Assembly (NCBI GenBank): GCA_020638055.1
Contig: JACKJH010000004.1
Location: forward strand, 437,501 to 501,500
Length of the DNA: 64,000 nucleotides
Direction of reading: 5' to 3'
From: Hyphomicrobiaceae bacterium
GTDB taxonomy: Bacteria > Pseudomonadota > Alphaproteobacteria > Rhizobiales > Hyphomicrobiaceae
Made by a program: the position numbers and the translations under genes
Shown here: piece after piece, positions 24,816 through 32,932 of the stretch
Layout: each line of letters opens with the position of its first letter
How positions within the stretch are numbered: position 1 is the first letter of the stretch
Notes under the pieces: model-generated
Databases searched by the model: none
What the model was told of the DNA's origin: nothing
What the model saw: the letters and a program-made list of their open reading frames with translations, nothing else

Positions 24816-25192
24816 TTCTGGCGCTCGCTCTGCAGGCAGCCGCTGAGGTAGTCGCGCAGCACGATTGCTTGGTTGTGATCCCTGTCTCGCGCTGAATAAA
24901 GCAGGACGACGGGTCCTTTTCGACACCAGTCAAGACACCGCGATACCGCGCCTGGATTGTCAGCGAGTTCTGCGCGGTACCGCTTTTGAAACTCGTCCCA
25001 ACGTGCTGGGTCATGCCCAAACCAAACGCGCAATGCGGTCGTGGGTGCGACGTCACTCACCCAGTCATGCAAGTTCAAATCGCTTTTGCGCACGCCCCTG
25101 GGCCAGACCCGATCAACAAGCAGACGCGTTTGCGTACCGCTTTGTCGGGCGTCATAAACGCGGGCAATGGTTATGCCGGCTTGTGCGGTCAT
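24812..25192 (-). CDS. DUF488 family protein
   Basis: 126 residues with the DUF488 signature LLVDRVWPRGVRKSDLNLHDW and the C-terminal VVLLYSARDRDHNQAIVLRDYL. Homologues are small cytoplasmic proteins of unknown function. It overlaps its neighbours by ATGA at both ends, so it is co-translated with the AhpD-like gene before it and the monooxygenase gene after it. Confidence 0.87.
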   Translation of the reverse strand: MTAQAGITIARVYDARQSGTQTRLLVDRVWPRGVRKSDLNLHDWVSDVAPTTALRVWFGHDPARWDEFQKRYRAELADNPGAVSRCLDWCRKGPVVLLYSARDRDHNQAIVLRDYLSGCLQSERQK

Positions 25193-25527
25193 TTTTTGTT
25201 GTCGCCATTAAGTATTTCCAATGCCTTCACCGAGTGCGCGTACGCAGCTCCCGCGCGCATCTCGGCTGCCACCCATATGGCCTCCATAATCTGTTCGTTA
25301 GTGGCACCCGCGCGCTGGGCGGCTTTCACATGCCCTTCAATGCACCACGGACATTGCGTGATGTGTGCTGCGGCAATGGCGATAAGCTGCTTGGTGCGCG
25401 TGTCGAGTGCGCCTTCAGCAAAGACGGCTTTGGAAAAGGAACGGAAAGCGTCTTCCGCTTGCGGTGTCATTGCCCGACGGCTTTCCGCATGGGCACGTGT
25501 AGCCTTGGGAAACCGCAGGTCCGTCAT
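25189..25527 (-). CDS. Carboxymuconolactone decarboxylase / AhpD-like protein
   Basis: 112 residues with the AhpD-type CxxC motif in HITQCPWCIEGH (about residues 60-71) and the helical RAGATNEQIMEAIWVAA segment. The histidine after the CxxC is kept. Such proteins are often thiol peroxidase-linked disulfide reductases. GAGG precedes the ATG at 25527. It is the first gene of an overlapping four-gene unit. Confidence 0.86.
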   Translation of the reverse strand: MTDLRFPKATRAHAESRRAMTPQAEDAFRSFSKAVFAEGALDTRTKQLIAIAAAHITQCPWCIEGHVKAAQRAGATNEQIMEAIWVAAEMRAGAAYAHSVKALEILNGDNKK

Positions 25528-25772
25528 GTCAAAAATCCTCAACAAAATATTTGGACATGGTTGCAATTACCTGAAGCGGGACAACGGCGAAGGCAACTGC
25601 CTGTCCATGGTGTGAAGGCCTGAAGTGTCGATGCCACGGCGATCGGGGCACAGCGCACTGTTGCTACGCCACGAACATTCATTCATTGGAGCAACCTGAA
25701 AGGCGCGTATTGCATGGCTTTTCGCGACGAAGAAGTGTCGCTGCAGCTCCGAAGGCGGGCGCTAGAATGAAA

Positions 25773-26138
25773 CTAGCCGGTGCTCCAGGCGCGTGGCTGT
25801 CTCATACCGCTGATGCGGCAGGCCTGGCCCACGTAGCCATACGGAAAGAGCTCAAACAGGATCTCGCGACCGGAGCGCCCGCTACCCGCTGCCCGTTCCT
25901 CAAGAAAACGCATGACGAAGCGGGCATCCGCGGCAACCCCGTGTTCAGCTAGAAATTCACGCATGAAGCGGATCACGTCCCAATGATCGTTGGTCAGTTG
26001 GATATTCTGTCGTCGCGCGAGTTCCTCAGCGGTTGCTTCATCCCATTCCTCAGGATCAATGACATAGCCGTGCTCGTCCAGGTGTACGACCTTGTCACCA
26101 ACAGCAAGTTCAGAAATGGCATCCGGGCGTGTGCGCAT
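25773..26138 (-). CDS. DsrC/TusE-like sulfur relay protein lacking the terminal cysteine
   Basis: 121 residues of the DsrC/TusE/DsvC fold (DEHGYVIDPEEWDEATAEEL at about residues 20-40; NDHWDVIRFMREF). The C-terminal arm LFPYGYVGQACRISGM carries the upstream cysteine (CysB position of DsrC), but the chain ends in PRAWSTG without the penultimate cysteine (CysA) that takes part in sulfur transfer in both TusE and DsrC. It therefore cannot form the usual CysA-CysB trisulfide. A regulatory or altered role is possible. It lies 33 bp downstream of the Rrf2 gene, on the same strand. Confidence 0.82.
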   Translation of the reverse strand: MRTRPDAISELAVGDKVVHLDEHGYVIDPEEWDEATAEELARRQNIQLTNDHWDVIRFMREFLAEHGVAADARFVMRFLEERAAGSGRSGREILFELFPYGYVGQACRISGMRQPRAWSTG

Positions 26139-26171
26139 TTTTCCTATCCCTTTCTCATTTATCGTATTCAG

Positions 26172-26633
26172 CTACCGTTTTTTGGTCGAAGGACCGCGGC
26201 CTGCGGCGGCAGGCCCATGGTTGGCGAGCCGGTTTGCCGCCACACAGTCTGCAAGTGTCGATTTGTTGAGGCTGGCAAGAAAGGCTTCTTCCGCGTGCCG
26301 CAATCTGACTTTCAAGCGACACCCGGGATTGAGGTAACAGTCGCCGCCATCGTCACGAAAACATTCGACTAGCGCGTGGCGCGCTTCGAGGTGCCTGACG
26401 ACGTCACCCAATTGGATATCATGCGCCGCGCGCGAGAGCTGCATGCCACCGCGACCACCGCGTTGTGTCGATACAAAGCCGCCTTCGGCAAGCCCCTTTA
26501 CGACCTTGAGTAGATGATTGCGTGAAATTTGGTGCTCGTCTGCGATCTGTTCGGACGTGATCAGACTTTCGGGTTGCTCGGCAAGCCGCAACAGCACCCT
26601 CAACCCATAGTCAGTGTAGGCGGTTAGTCGCAT
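26172..26633 (-). CDS. Rrf2 family regulator with three-cysteine Fe-S site (NsrR/IscR-like)
   Basis: 153 residues from MRLTAYTDYGLRVLLRLA, the canonical Rrf2 opening. The wing contains NHLLKVVKGLAEGGFVSTQRGGRGGM. Three cysteines in the ECFRDDGGDCYLNPGCRLK segment (about residues 90-106) match the [2Fe-2S] or [4Fe-4S] ligands of NsrR-type regulators. It precedes the DsrC-like gene and may control it in response to NO or redox state (inference). Confidence 0.88.
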   Translation of the reverse strand: MRLTAYTDYGLRVLLRLAEQPESLITSEQIADEHQISRNHLLKVVKGLAEGGFVSTQRGGRGGMQLSRAAHDIQLGDVVRHLEARHALVECFRDDGGDCYLNPGCRLKVRLRHAEEAFLASLNKSTLADCVAANRLANHGPAAAGRGPSTKKR

Positions 26634-27101
26634 CGGACTTCGTGGCCTCACTTTAGACTGCCGCTACGCATGATTTCAGCCTTATGCCGAGCCCGGAAAC
26701 GCGCGTGTCAGTGAAGTGGTATTTCAAATACTCAATCTTGCATGTCGATTTTGTGCTGGCAATGGGGGGGTGGAATTTGTCGCTGGGATGGGACCATAAT
26801 TAGCCTCCGTAGCCTGATTTTGGGGATGAAATGAAACGTTTCGCGTGTTTGTGCGTTAACAATTCGACCTCCGAATCCGCCGTTGATGACGGCATGGCTG
26901 ATTCGGTGCGATCCGCGTATGCGTGGCGAAATTTGCTCTTCAGTGGCGGTATCGACCGCAGTGCAAATTTTGACGTAATTTTTCACAACGCGTCGCCGCG
27001 GGGGCGGTGCTTCTAGCCTTTGCAACGGGTCTATCGTCGCGTCATTTATTGCTGTTGAGGTTGATCCGCTGAACGAAGCAGCGGGTGGTGCGGAAATTGC
27101 C
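26634..27101. other. Intergenic region before the lipid kinase gene
   Basis: 468 bp with divergent promoters for the Rrf2 and lipid kinase genes expected. Short frames on both strands (for example 26732-27121, minus) show no domain or ribosome site. The kinase frame is open upstream to 26979 but has no start codon there. Confidence 0.4.
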
Positions 27102-28019
27102 TTGAAAGTGTACGAGTTCAACGTGCAGGAAAAAGCTGTTGTTGTTGCGAATAAAGAGGCGTCACGCGTGAGGGAAAATCTTCCTCACGCTTTGCAAGTG
27201 CTATCCGGTCGTCTGTCCATAGAGGTGAGTGAGCCGCCTACCAACGAGGATTATACGCGGAAACTGAAGGCCAGGATGTCAGGTGCTGATCGAATCATCG
27301 TGGCCGGCGGTGATGGGACATTACACCACATGCTGCCGCTATTACTGGAGCAAGGAAAACCCTTCGGTATTCTACCGTTCGGCACCGCGAATGACTTTGC
27401 CAGATCGATAGGTGTTCCACCCGATATCAATGTTGCTTGCGATATCGCGAGCGGCAACACATTTCGTGAAATTGATATTGGAACCCTCAACGGTGCGCCA
27501 TTTTTCAACGTCGCAAGTCTGGGTGTAGCATCGGCGATCTCGCGGCTCCAAACGTCTGAACGCAAGCGACAATGGCGGGTGTTGAGCTACGCGGTGTCAC
27601 TGTTTCAGGCGGTTCGTAATGTCAAACCGTTTCGCGCGTCGATAACGTCCGACAAGCATCCTGATTTCAAGGGTTATGTTCTTCAGACCAGCGTCGGTAA
27701 CGGTCGATATCATGGCGGCGGTCTCACCAGTGGTCCTGATGCCGAGATCGATGACGGCCTGCTGCATGTCTATACCGTTGCTGCAACGCGATGGTGGCAG
27801 TTGATCCACGTCGTGCCGGCCTTGCTCCTGGGGCTGCATAAATGGGCAAGCAGTGTCGACTCTTTCAATGCGCGGCGTTGCGTCATCAAGTGTCGCTCAC
27901 CTCAGCGCGCTACGGTCGATGGTGAATTGCTAGATGAGAAACAATCGACTTACGTGTTTGAAGTGCATAATGCGGCACTAAGGGTTTATGCACCGCCGCA
28001 GCGGTCGGGCATACTGTGA
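27102..28019 (+). CDS. Diacylglycerol kinase / YegS-like lipid kinase
   Basis: 305 residues. The nucleotide-binding motif VAGGDGTLHHML and GILPFGTANDFARSIGVP mark the DAG/sphingosine kinase catalytic domain, with the second domain bearing VGNGRYHGGGLTSGPDAEIDDG. It would phosphorylate a diacylglycerol or similar lipid with ATP. The start is uncertain: TTG at 27102 or GTG at 27108, both with only a weak upstream site. A repeat A follows the stop by a few bases. Confidence 0.87.
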   Translation: MKVYEFNVQEKAVVVANKEASRVRENLPHALQVLSGRLSIEVSEPPTNEDYTRKLKARMSGADRIIVAGGDGTLHHMLPLLLEQGKPFGILPFGTANDFARSIGVPPDINVACDIASGNTFREIDIGTLNGAPFFNVASLGVASAISRLQTSERKRQWRVLSYAVSLFQAVRNVKPFRASITSDKHPDFKGYVLQTSVGNGRYHGGGLTSGPDAEIDDGLLHVYTVAATRWWQLIHVVPALLLGLHKWASSVDSFNARRCVIKCRSPQRATVDGELLDEKQSTYVFEVHNAALRVYAPPQRSGIL

Positions 28020-28025
28020 CGCTGC

Positions 28026-28130
28026 CTAGAGCGCATTCCGATCCGATGGAATCGGATCGGCGCTCTAGTTTCTTGTTTGGTCGCATTTTCTTCGACGAAC
28101 CGGTGTCCACTTCGTCGGAAAATGCTCTAT
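28026..28130. repeat. Repeat A (A1+A2), complete copy
   Basis: The composite runs CTAGAGCGCATTCCGATCC... GCGCTCTAG (A1, a palindrome) then a T-rich joint and CGCATTTTCTTCGACGAA ... TTCGTCGGAAAATGCTCTA (A2, an imperfect palindrome). The whole 105-bp unit has complementary ends as well. Other copies are at 29147, 29477, 39864, 57543 and 63239, with partial ones at 4929, 9738 and 54764. Confidence 0.9.
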
Positions 28131-28190
28131 GGGGGAAAACCAGGGCGGCTTAAACTTCAACCATGCTGGTGAGGTCACCGCGTTAGCGTT

Positions 28191-29012
28191 TCACCAACCA
28201 CGTCGGCGAGCCGCTTTAACCCGTATTTCAAATATGGGGCGTGCCAATTCCGCTCGAATGTCGTCGAAGGCGCCAGATGGTTGAAACGCAACGTCCTGCT
28301 TCAGCGCCCAGCGTTGCCAGAGGTAACGGTCAATGGCGAAACGCGTGGCAAGAAGTTTTTGATCTTGATCGGTAAGGTCGCGCAGTTGCAGCGGCTGCCA
28401 GCCCGTTCGCTCTACCCATTGTTCGCTGGTGTTGGTTCTTTCCGGATGGGTTGGGATCCCTAGATATCCGGAATGCCAAGCGCACAGTTCGTCGGCCCGC
28501 GAAATATCGACAATCTTGTCGAATTCTGACAACGTCGCATCAAGCAGCGCTACCTTGGTTTCCGCCGACATCAACCCATGACGTGTCCAAGGTAATTCCA
28601 ACCAGCGCTCCAGGAGAAAGTTGGCCGTTGGATTTTTGGGAAATGACTTGACGAACAGAGCGAACGGGAATGGTTTCATCCCTTCGCTCATGTAACGCAT
28701 CATGCGGAAATTGTACCAAGACAAAATCTGTTTGGTGGGCTCGCGCAGGATAACGCTTCGCTTGATCTGTCGATCTGGAAAAAGGCTTTCGATGGATTTG
28801 CCGAACAGATGCCCGGAAATGGCATCGACGTCTTCAAGGCGGCCGGGCGGTCGAGAGTCATATTTTCTCGCAAAAAGCTCAAGCGGAAGGTTACGAAATC
28901 GCTTGCCCGGCGTCCAAAAGCGGTTTTTTCCCAGATGTTTATCAAGATGATTTTCAATTGTCCTGCCCGCGCATTTGGGCACATGCACAATCAGATGGAG
29001 CGGTTTGGTCAC
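28191..29012 (-). CDS. Sulfotransferase-family protein
   Basis: 273 residues with the PAPS-binding features of sulfotransferases: a 5'-phosphosulfate loop at the N terminus (LHLIVHVPKCAGRTIENHL) and a 3'-phosphate-binding segment RSVILREPTKQILSWYNF at about residue 85-105. It resembles type 2 carbohydrate sulfotransferases. Whether it is active, and on what acceptor, is not clear. It is flanked by repeat A copies on both sides and has no partner gene. Confidence 0.72.
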   Translation of the reverse strand: MTKPLHLIVHVPKCAGRTIENHLDKHLGKNRFWTPGKRFRNLPLELFARKYDSRPPGRLEDVDAISGHLFGKSIESLFPDRQIKRSVILREPTKQILSWYNFRMMRYMSEGMKPFPFALFVKSFPKNPTANFLLERWLELPWTRHGLMSAETKVALLDATLSEFDKIVDISRADELCAWHSGYLGIPTHPERTNTSEQWVERTGWQPLQLRDLTDQDQKLLATRFAIDRYLWQRWALKQDVAFQPSGAFDDIRAELARPIFEIRVKAARRRGW

Positions 29013-29146
29013 GGAACTTCTCGGCGCTTGGCGTTGTATTGATTTTGTCTTTTCTCAAACACCATCATGGACGCACGATGAAAAAACAAGCTGTGGCAGC
29101 TCGTTATCCGCATTTCCCCGCACGTGCGCGTGGCGTGGCGGTCACA

Positions 29147-29251
29147 TTAGAGCGCATTCCGATCCGATTGAATCGGATCGGCGCTCCAGCTTCTTGTTTT
29201 GTCGCATTTTCTGCGACGAACCGGCGTCCACTTCGTCGGAAAATGCTCTAG
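29147..29251. repeat. Repeat A, copy in the 29-kb repeat cluster
   Basis: A complete A1+A2 unit with left end TTAG and right end CTAG. The right CTAG is shared with the left end of repeat D. Confidence 0.88.
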
Positions 29252-29311
29252 TGTTCCGACTCTGACGCTTGGTTCCCTGTCGGACCCCGAAGCGTCAGCC
29301 CGGAACCCTAG
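29248..29311. repeat. Repeat D, complete copy
   Basis: CTAGTGTTCCGACTCTGACG-CTT ... AAGCGTCAGCCCGGAACCCTAG: 64 bp, CTAG at both ends, with an inner 9-bp stem (CTGACGCTT / AAGCGTCAG) and an outer stem. A decayed copy is at 35301. Confidence 0.8.
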
Positions 29312-29325
29312 CATTCTCATTGTTT

Positions 29326-29389
29326 GTGTTCTGGATTCACGATCGTTTGACGACCTTCGCCCGGGAATCAAACGTTTGATCCAGAACAC
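29326..29389. repeat. Inverted repeat E, single copy
   Basis: GTGTTCTGGAT ... ATCCAGAACAC with an inner CGTTTGA / TCAAACG pair gives a 64-bp hairpin-forming sequence directly after repeat D. Only one copy is seen here. Confidence 0.65.
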
Positions 29390-29476
29390 GAGTGGTTGCC
29401 GATAAGCAAATGGCGTTTGATCTTGGTCCAAAAGTGGACATACGCCGCGGAAGCTTTCAGATCGTGCGCGTCCATG

Positions 29477-29582
29477 CTAGAGCGCATTCCGATCCGATGG
29501 AATCGGATCAGCGCTCTAGCTTTTTGGTTTGGTCGCATTTTCTTCGACGAACCGGTGTCCACTTCGTCGGAAAATGCTCTAG
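29477..29582. repeat. Repeat A, copy joined to repeat B
   Basis: Complete A1+A2 unit bounded by CTAG. Its right CTAG (29579-29582) is also the left end of repeat B. Confidence 0.88.
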
Positions 29583-29656
29583 TGTGGCGTCGCGCCTTAG
29601 TTGATCGATGTTGCGGCGCGCTGGGTATCAACTAAGTCGCGATAAACGCCACACTA
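29579..29656. repeat. Repeat B, copy 2
   Basis: CTAGTGTGGCGTCGCGCCTTAG... CTAAGTCGCGATAAACGCCACACTA, the reverse orientation of the copy at 19384. Confidence 0.85.
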
Positions 29657-29670
29657 AGCCAATGATTTTG

Positions 29671-29744
29671 CTAGTGGCCTTCATGTCGCGCCAAAATCGC
29701 AGCGGCGGCGGCTATGTTTCAATTTTGGCGCGACAGGCCACTAG
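29671..29744. repeat. Repeat C, copy 2
   Basis: CTAGTGGCCTTCATGTCGCG ... CGCGACAGGCCACTAG, with CTAG at both ends. It is inverted relative to the copy at 19295. The same B-C pairing occurs at both places, in reversed order and orientation, so B and C may have moved or duplicated together. Confidence 0.82.
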
Positions 29745-29935
29745 GTGTTCGAACAATGATAGAGACTGTAACGATGACGGCTAAAATCAGCATTGGTCTG
29801 TAATTCACCGTCGCGTGTAATACGGCGACTTTTGTACTCCCTATTGTGTTTGATGCAGCGCTTCGGCCGAAGCCCTTGGATCAAAGACCTTAAGGCAGGT
29901 ATACCGTTAACGCTCCGCAATCATACCCCAGTTCC
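29745..29935. other. Non-repeat intergenic stretch before the OPT gene
   Basis: About 190 bp with no repeat or supported frame. It should hold the promoter of the OPT transporter gene. Confidence 0.5.
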
Positions 29936-31711
29936 GTGAAGGCGCCTCACGAATTGACCGTTCGTGCTGTGCTGACAGGTATGGTGACAGGTGCCTTGCT
30001 GACCCCGTGCAACGTTTACAGCGGCCTGAAGATTGGCTGGACATTCAACATGTCCGTTGCGGCTGGGCTCATAGGTTTTTCGGTCTGGACTGGAACCGCG
30101 AGAGCGCTTGGTACGCGCACGTGGGGCCTGCACGAGAACAACATCAACCAGACGGCGGCTTCGGCGGCGGCATCAATCATCTCGGCGGGGTTGGCCGCGC
30201 CCATACCAGCTCTTGCATTGCTCACCGGACAAACGCTGCCTTGGCACGTTCTTTCAATCTGGATGTTCGTTGTCAGTCTGTTAGGCGTGGTCGTTGCAGC
30301 GGGGTTGCGCAACCAGCTACTTGAGCGAGAGCGGCTTCATTTTCCCTCAGGTGTCGTCACGGCTGAAACCATGTCCGACATTCATGCGGGCGGAAAGGAA
30401 GCCGGGCAGCGCCTGCGACTGCTGGCGGCAATGGCGGTACTCAGCGGCGCATTGAAATCGGTCGTTACAAAATTTGCTCTGGGGCCGTTGGCTCCACCAC
30501 TTCAATGGAAGGTTGCGATTGCGGGTGGGAAATCGACCAACGTAACGGCCATGAACCTTGGTTTTGCGCTCGATCCGTCGCTGCTCATGGTCGGTTTTGG
30601 TGCGATTGCCGGGTTGCGCGTCGGTATTTCAATGCTCATTGGCGGCGTTTTGGCGTGGGGCTTTCTGGCGCCTATCGCCTTGCAGAACGGATGGGCGCAG
30701 GCTGGGACAGCCACGGGTGTCTGGTTTGCTCCGCTGGTTGAGTGGCTGCTATGGCCTGGTGCGACATTGATGGTGACGGCCAGTTTGACTTCATTCCTCA
30801 TCTCTATAGCCGGCGTCATAGCCAGGTGGCGTGAGCGCGCGCGTTCACAGACAGTTGGCGGTGTCAATGAAACGACGAACGTCGCCACCCGCTTTTTCGG
30901 ATCGGCCGCGCTGTGGGTTTCATTTTTGTTTGTAATGATTGTTGCAGTCACGGCCCAGGTGGCGATATTCCAGATTGCGGTTCCTACGGCAATCATCGCG
31001 GTTTTATTGAGTTATGTTCTTGCGATTGTCGCTGCGCGTGTTTCAGGCGAGACGGCGATCACGCCGATCGGTGCGCTGGGCAAAATTACACAGCTTACTT
31101 TTGGCGTGATTTCACCGGGTCAAGTCACGACCAACCTGATGACGGCAAACGTTACGGGAGGCGCGGCGGGCCAATGCGCTGACTTGATGCACGACCTCAA
31201 AACAGGGCAGTTGATCGGCGCCACACCATCCTTCCAGATGATCGCGCAGGTGTTCGGGATTCTCACCGGATCGCTTGTCGCCGCTGCTGCATATCTTGCC
31301 TTGATCCCGTCGCCGCAAACCCAGCTTATCACGGCTGAATGGCCAGCACCTGCCGTTGCGACATGGAAAGCAGTTGCTGAAGTGCTGTCAGAGGGCATGT
31401 CGTCGATGCCACCTGCGACTGTTCCAGCGATGTTGATTGCTGCCGTTGTAGGAATATCCATGGCACTGGTGGAAGGTCGCCTTTCTGAAAAAGCAGCGCG
31501 CTTCATGCCCAGCGGATCGGCGATTGGATTGGGCTTCGTTATTCCCGCCTGGAACTCTTTGTCGTTGTTTGCGGGTGCGCTTGGAGCGGCAGCGTTCGTC
31601 AAGGCTTACCCAGGGGTGGCAAAAAAGAAGCTTGTCGTCATTGCAGCAGGCCTGATTGTGGGCGAGAGTCTTGCTGGCGTTGCCGGCGCTTTGTGGGACA
31701 TGTTGCTTTGA
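29936..31711 (+). CDS. OPT family transporter
   Basis: 591 residues with about 14-16 hydrophobic helices and the OPT N-terminal signature MTGALLTPCNVYSGLKIGWTF-like region (about residues 15-38). NLTANVTGG-like polar segments and GSAIGLGFVIPAWNSLSLF near the C terminus also fit. Members carry peptides or metal chelates by proton coupling; the substrate is unknown. GTG at 29936 is the only reasonable start; no ATG lies upstream in the open frame and no clear ribosome site is visible. The formamidase-family gene follows by 73 bp and may be co-transcribed. Confidence 0.87.
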   Translation: MKAPHELTVRAVLTGMVTGALLTPCNVYSGLKIGWTFNMSVAAGLIGFSVWTGTARALGTRTWGLHENNINQTAASAAASIISAGLAAPIPALALLTGQTLPWHVLSIWMFVVSLLGVVVAAGLRNQLLERERLHFPSGVVTAETMSDIHAGGKEAGQRLRLLAAMAVLSGALKSVVTKFALGPLAPPLQWKVAIAGGKSTNVTAMNLGFALDPSLLMVGFGAIAGLRVGISMLIGGVLAWGFLAPIALQNGWAQAGTATGVWFAPLVEWLLWPGATLMVTASLTSFLISIAGVIARWRERARSQTVGGVNETTNVATRFFGSAALWVSFLFVMIVAVTAQVAIFQIAVPTAIIAVLLSYVLAIVAARVSGETAITPIGALGKITQLTFGVISPGQVTTNLMTANVTGGAAGQCADLMHDLKTGQLIGATPSFQMIAQVFGILTGSLVAAAAYLALIPSPQTQLITAEWPAPAVATWKAVAEVLSEGMSSMPPATVPAMLIAAVVGISMALVEGRLSEKAARFMPSGSAIGLGFVIPAWNSLSLFAGALGAAAFVKAYPGVAKKKLVVIAAGLIVGESLAGVAGALWDMLL

Positions 31712-31784
31712 TTGACCCGCACCGGACGGCAACCTCAATGTCAAGTCGAGACGTCATCCAGTTATAGTTGGCAGGGAGACAGTT

Positions 31785-32726
31785 TTGGTTTCTGCGACCC
31801 ACACCCTTCACCGGCGGTTTTGTCATCATGTCTGGGACCGCACCCTCGTTCCTGTTCTCACGGTGGCACCCGGTGCGCATGTGACGTTCGATGTCACGGA
31901 TGCGTCCTCGGGGCAGATAACGCGCCAGTCCACGGCTTCGGTTTTCGACAACTACAATTCTAAACGCGTCAATCCAGTCAACGGACCGGTTTTTGTCGAC
32001 GGTGCCGAGCCAGGTGATGTTCTGGTTGTAAAACTGGAAAGCTACGTGCCCTCTGGTTGGGGCTGGACTGCAATTATACCTGGGTTCGGCCTTCTGGCCG
32101 ATGAGTTCTTAGAGCCTGTTTTGTTGCATTGGGATTATGACCGTACCGGTAAGACGCCCTTGCTTTTTGGCGATCATGCCCGCATTCCCTTAGCGCCATT
32201 TGCTGGAACCATCGGTTTGGCTCCATCTGCGCCGGGCCAGCATTCGATTATTCCGCCGCGCCGGGTCGGTGGTAATCTTGATGTACGCGATCTGGTTGCA
32301 GGCAGTGTGCTGTTCCTGCCGGTCGAGGTGCCCGGTGCGCTGCTTTCCATTGGTGATACGCATGCTGCGCAAGGTGACGGCGAAGTTTGCGGAACGGCGA
32401 TTGAAAGCCCGATGCAGGTTTCAGTTACACTGGATCTCATCAAGGATCACCAGATCCGCATGCCACGTATCGACAGGCCTTCGCATGCCAACAGGCCGAC
32501 CCGTCACGGCCGCATCTGGATCACAACCGGCATTGGGCCGGATCTGCATGCGGCTGCCCGCGTGGCTGTTCGTGAAATGATTGATCTCGTCGGTCAGCAA
32601 ATAGGCTTGGCAAGTGAGGATGCCTACATGATTTGCAGTGTGGTGGGCGACTTGAAGATCAGCCAGATCGTCGATGCACCTAATTGGACTGTTTCATTTC
32701 ATTTGCCAGCGGCAATATTTGATTGA
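31785..32726 (+). CDS. Acetamidase/formamidase family protein
   Basis: 313 residues of the FmdA/AmdA family: NGPVFVDGAEPGDVLVVKL, the GLAPSAPGQHS stretch, SVLFLPVEVPGALLSIGDTH-AAQGDGEVCGTAIE with the metal/acid residues, and the C-terminal region are kept. It would hydrolyse a short amide to ammonia and an acid. TTG at 31785 is the likely start, with AGGGAG six bases before it. It may form an uptake-hydrolysis pair with the OPT transporter (inference). Confidence 0.86.
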   Translation: MVSATHTLHRRFCHHVWDRTLVPVLTVAPGAHVTFDVTDASSGQITRQSTASVFDNYNSKRVNPVNGPVFVDGAEPGDVLVVKLESYVPSGWGWTAIIPGFGLLADEFLEPVLLHWDYDRTGKTPLLFGDHARIPLAPFAGTIGLAPSAPGQHSIIPPRRVGGNLDVRDLVAGSVLFLPVEVPGALLSIGDTHAAQGDGEVCGTAIESPMQVSVTLDLIKDHQIRMPRIDRPSHANRPTRHGRIWITTGIGPDLHAAARVAVREMIDLVGQQIGLASEDAYMICSVVGDLKISQIVDAPNWTVSFHLPAAIFD

Positions 32727-32932
32727 TCCTTTCAGCGGACGTCGAACCAGACGACGAAATGCCCGTAACGATCCGGATAAAAGACGAGTGCTGATAACAA
32801 TGATGATCACCTTTCATAAGAAAAGCGAATTTTACCTTATCGGGGTCCCGTCCTAGAAAACATGCAAAGCTAATTTGGTGTCAGACTTTAGTCGAGATAG
32901 TACTCATAGCGTTACGACCACAGGGAGAAAGT

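Noticed and set aside
26732..27121. 129-codon minus-strand frame before the lipid kinase gene
   Set aside because: It overlaps the kinase start, has no domain and no site for ribosomes.
28026..28130. Intrinsic terminators or small RNA genes at repeat A copies
   Set aside because: The same sequence recurs in several contexts, including inside a coding frame and beyond convergent genes, so it is a repeat first; termination may be a side effect.
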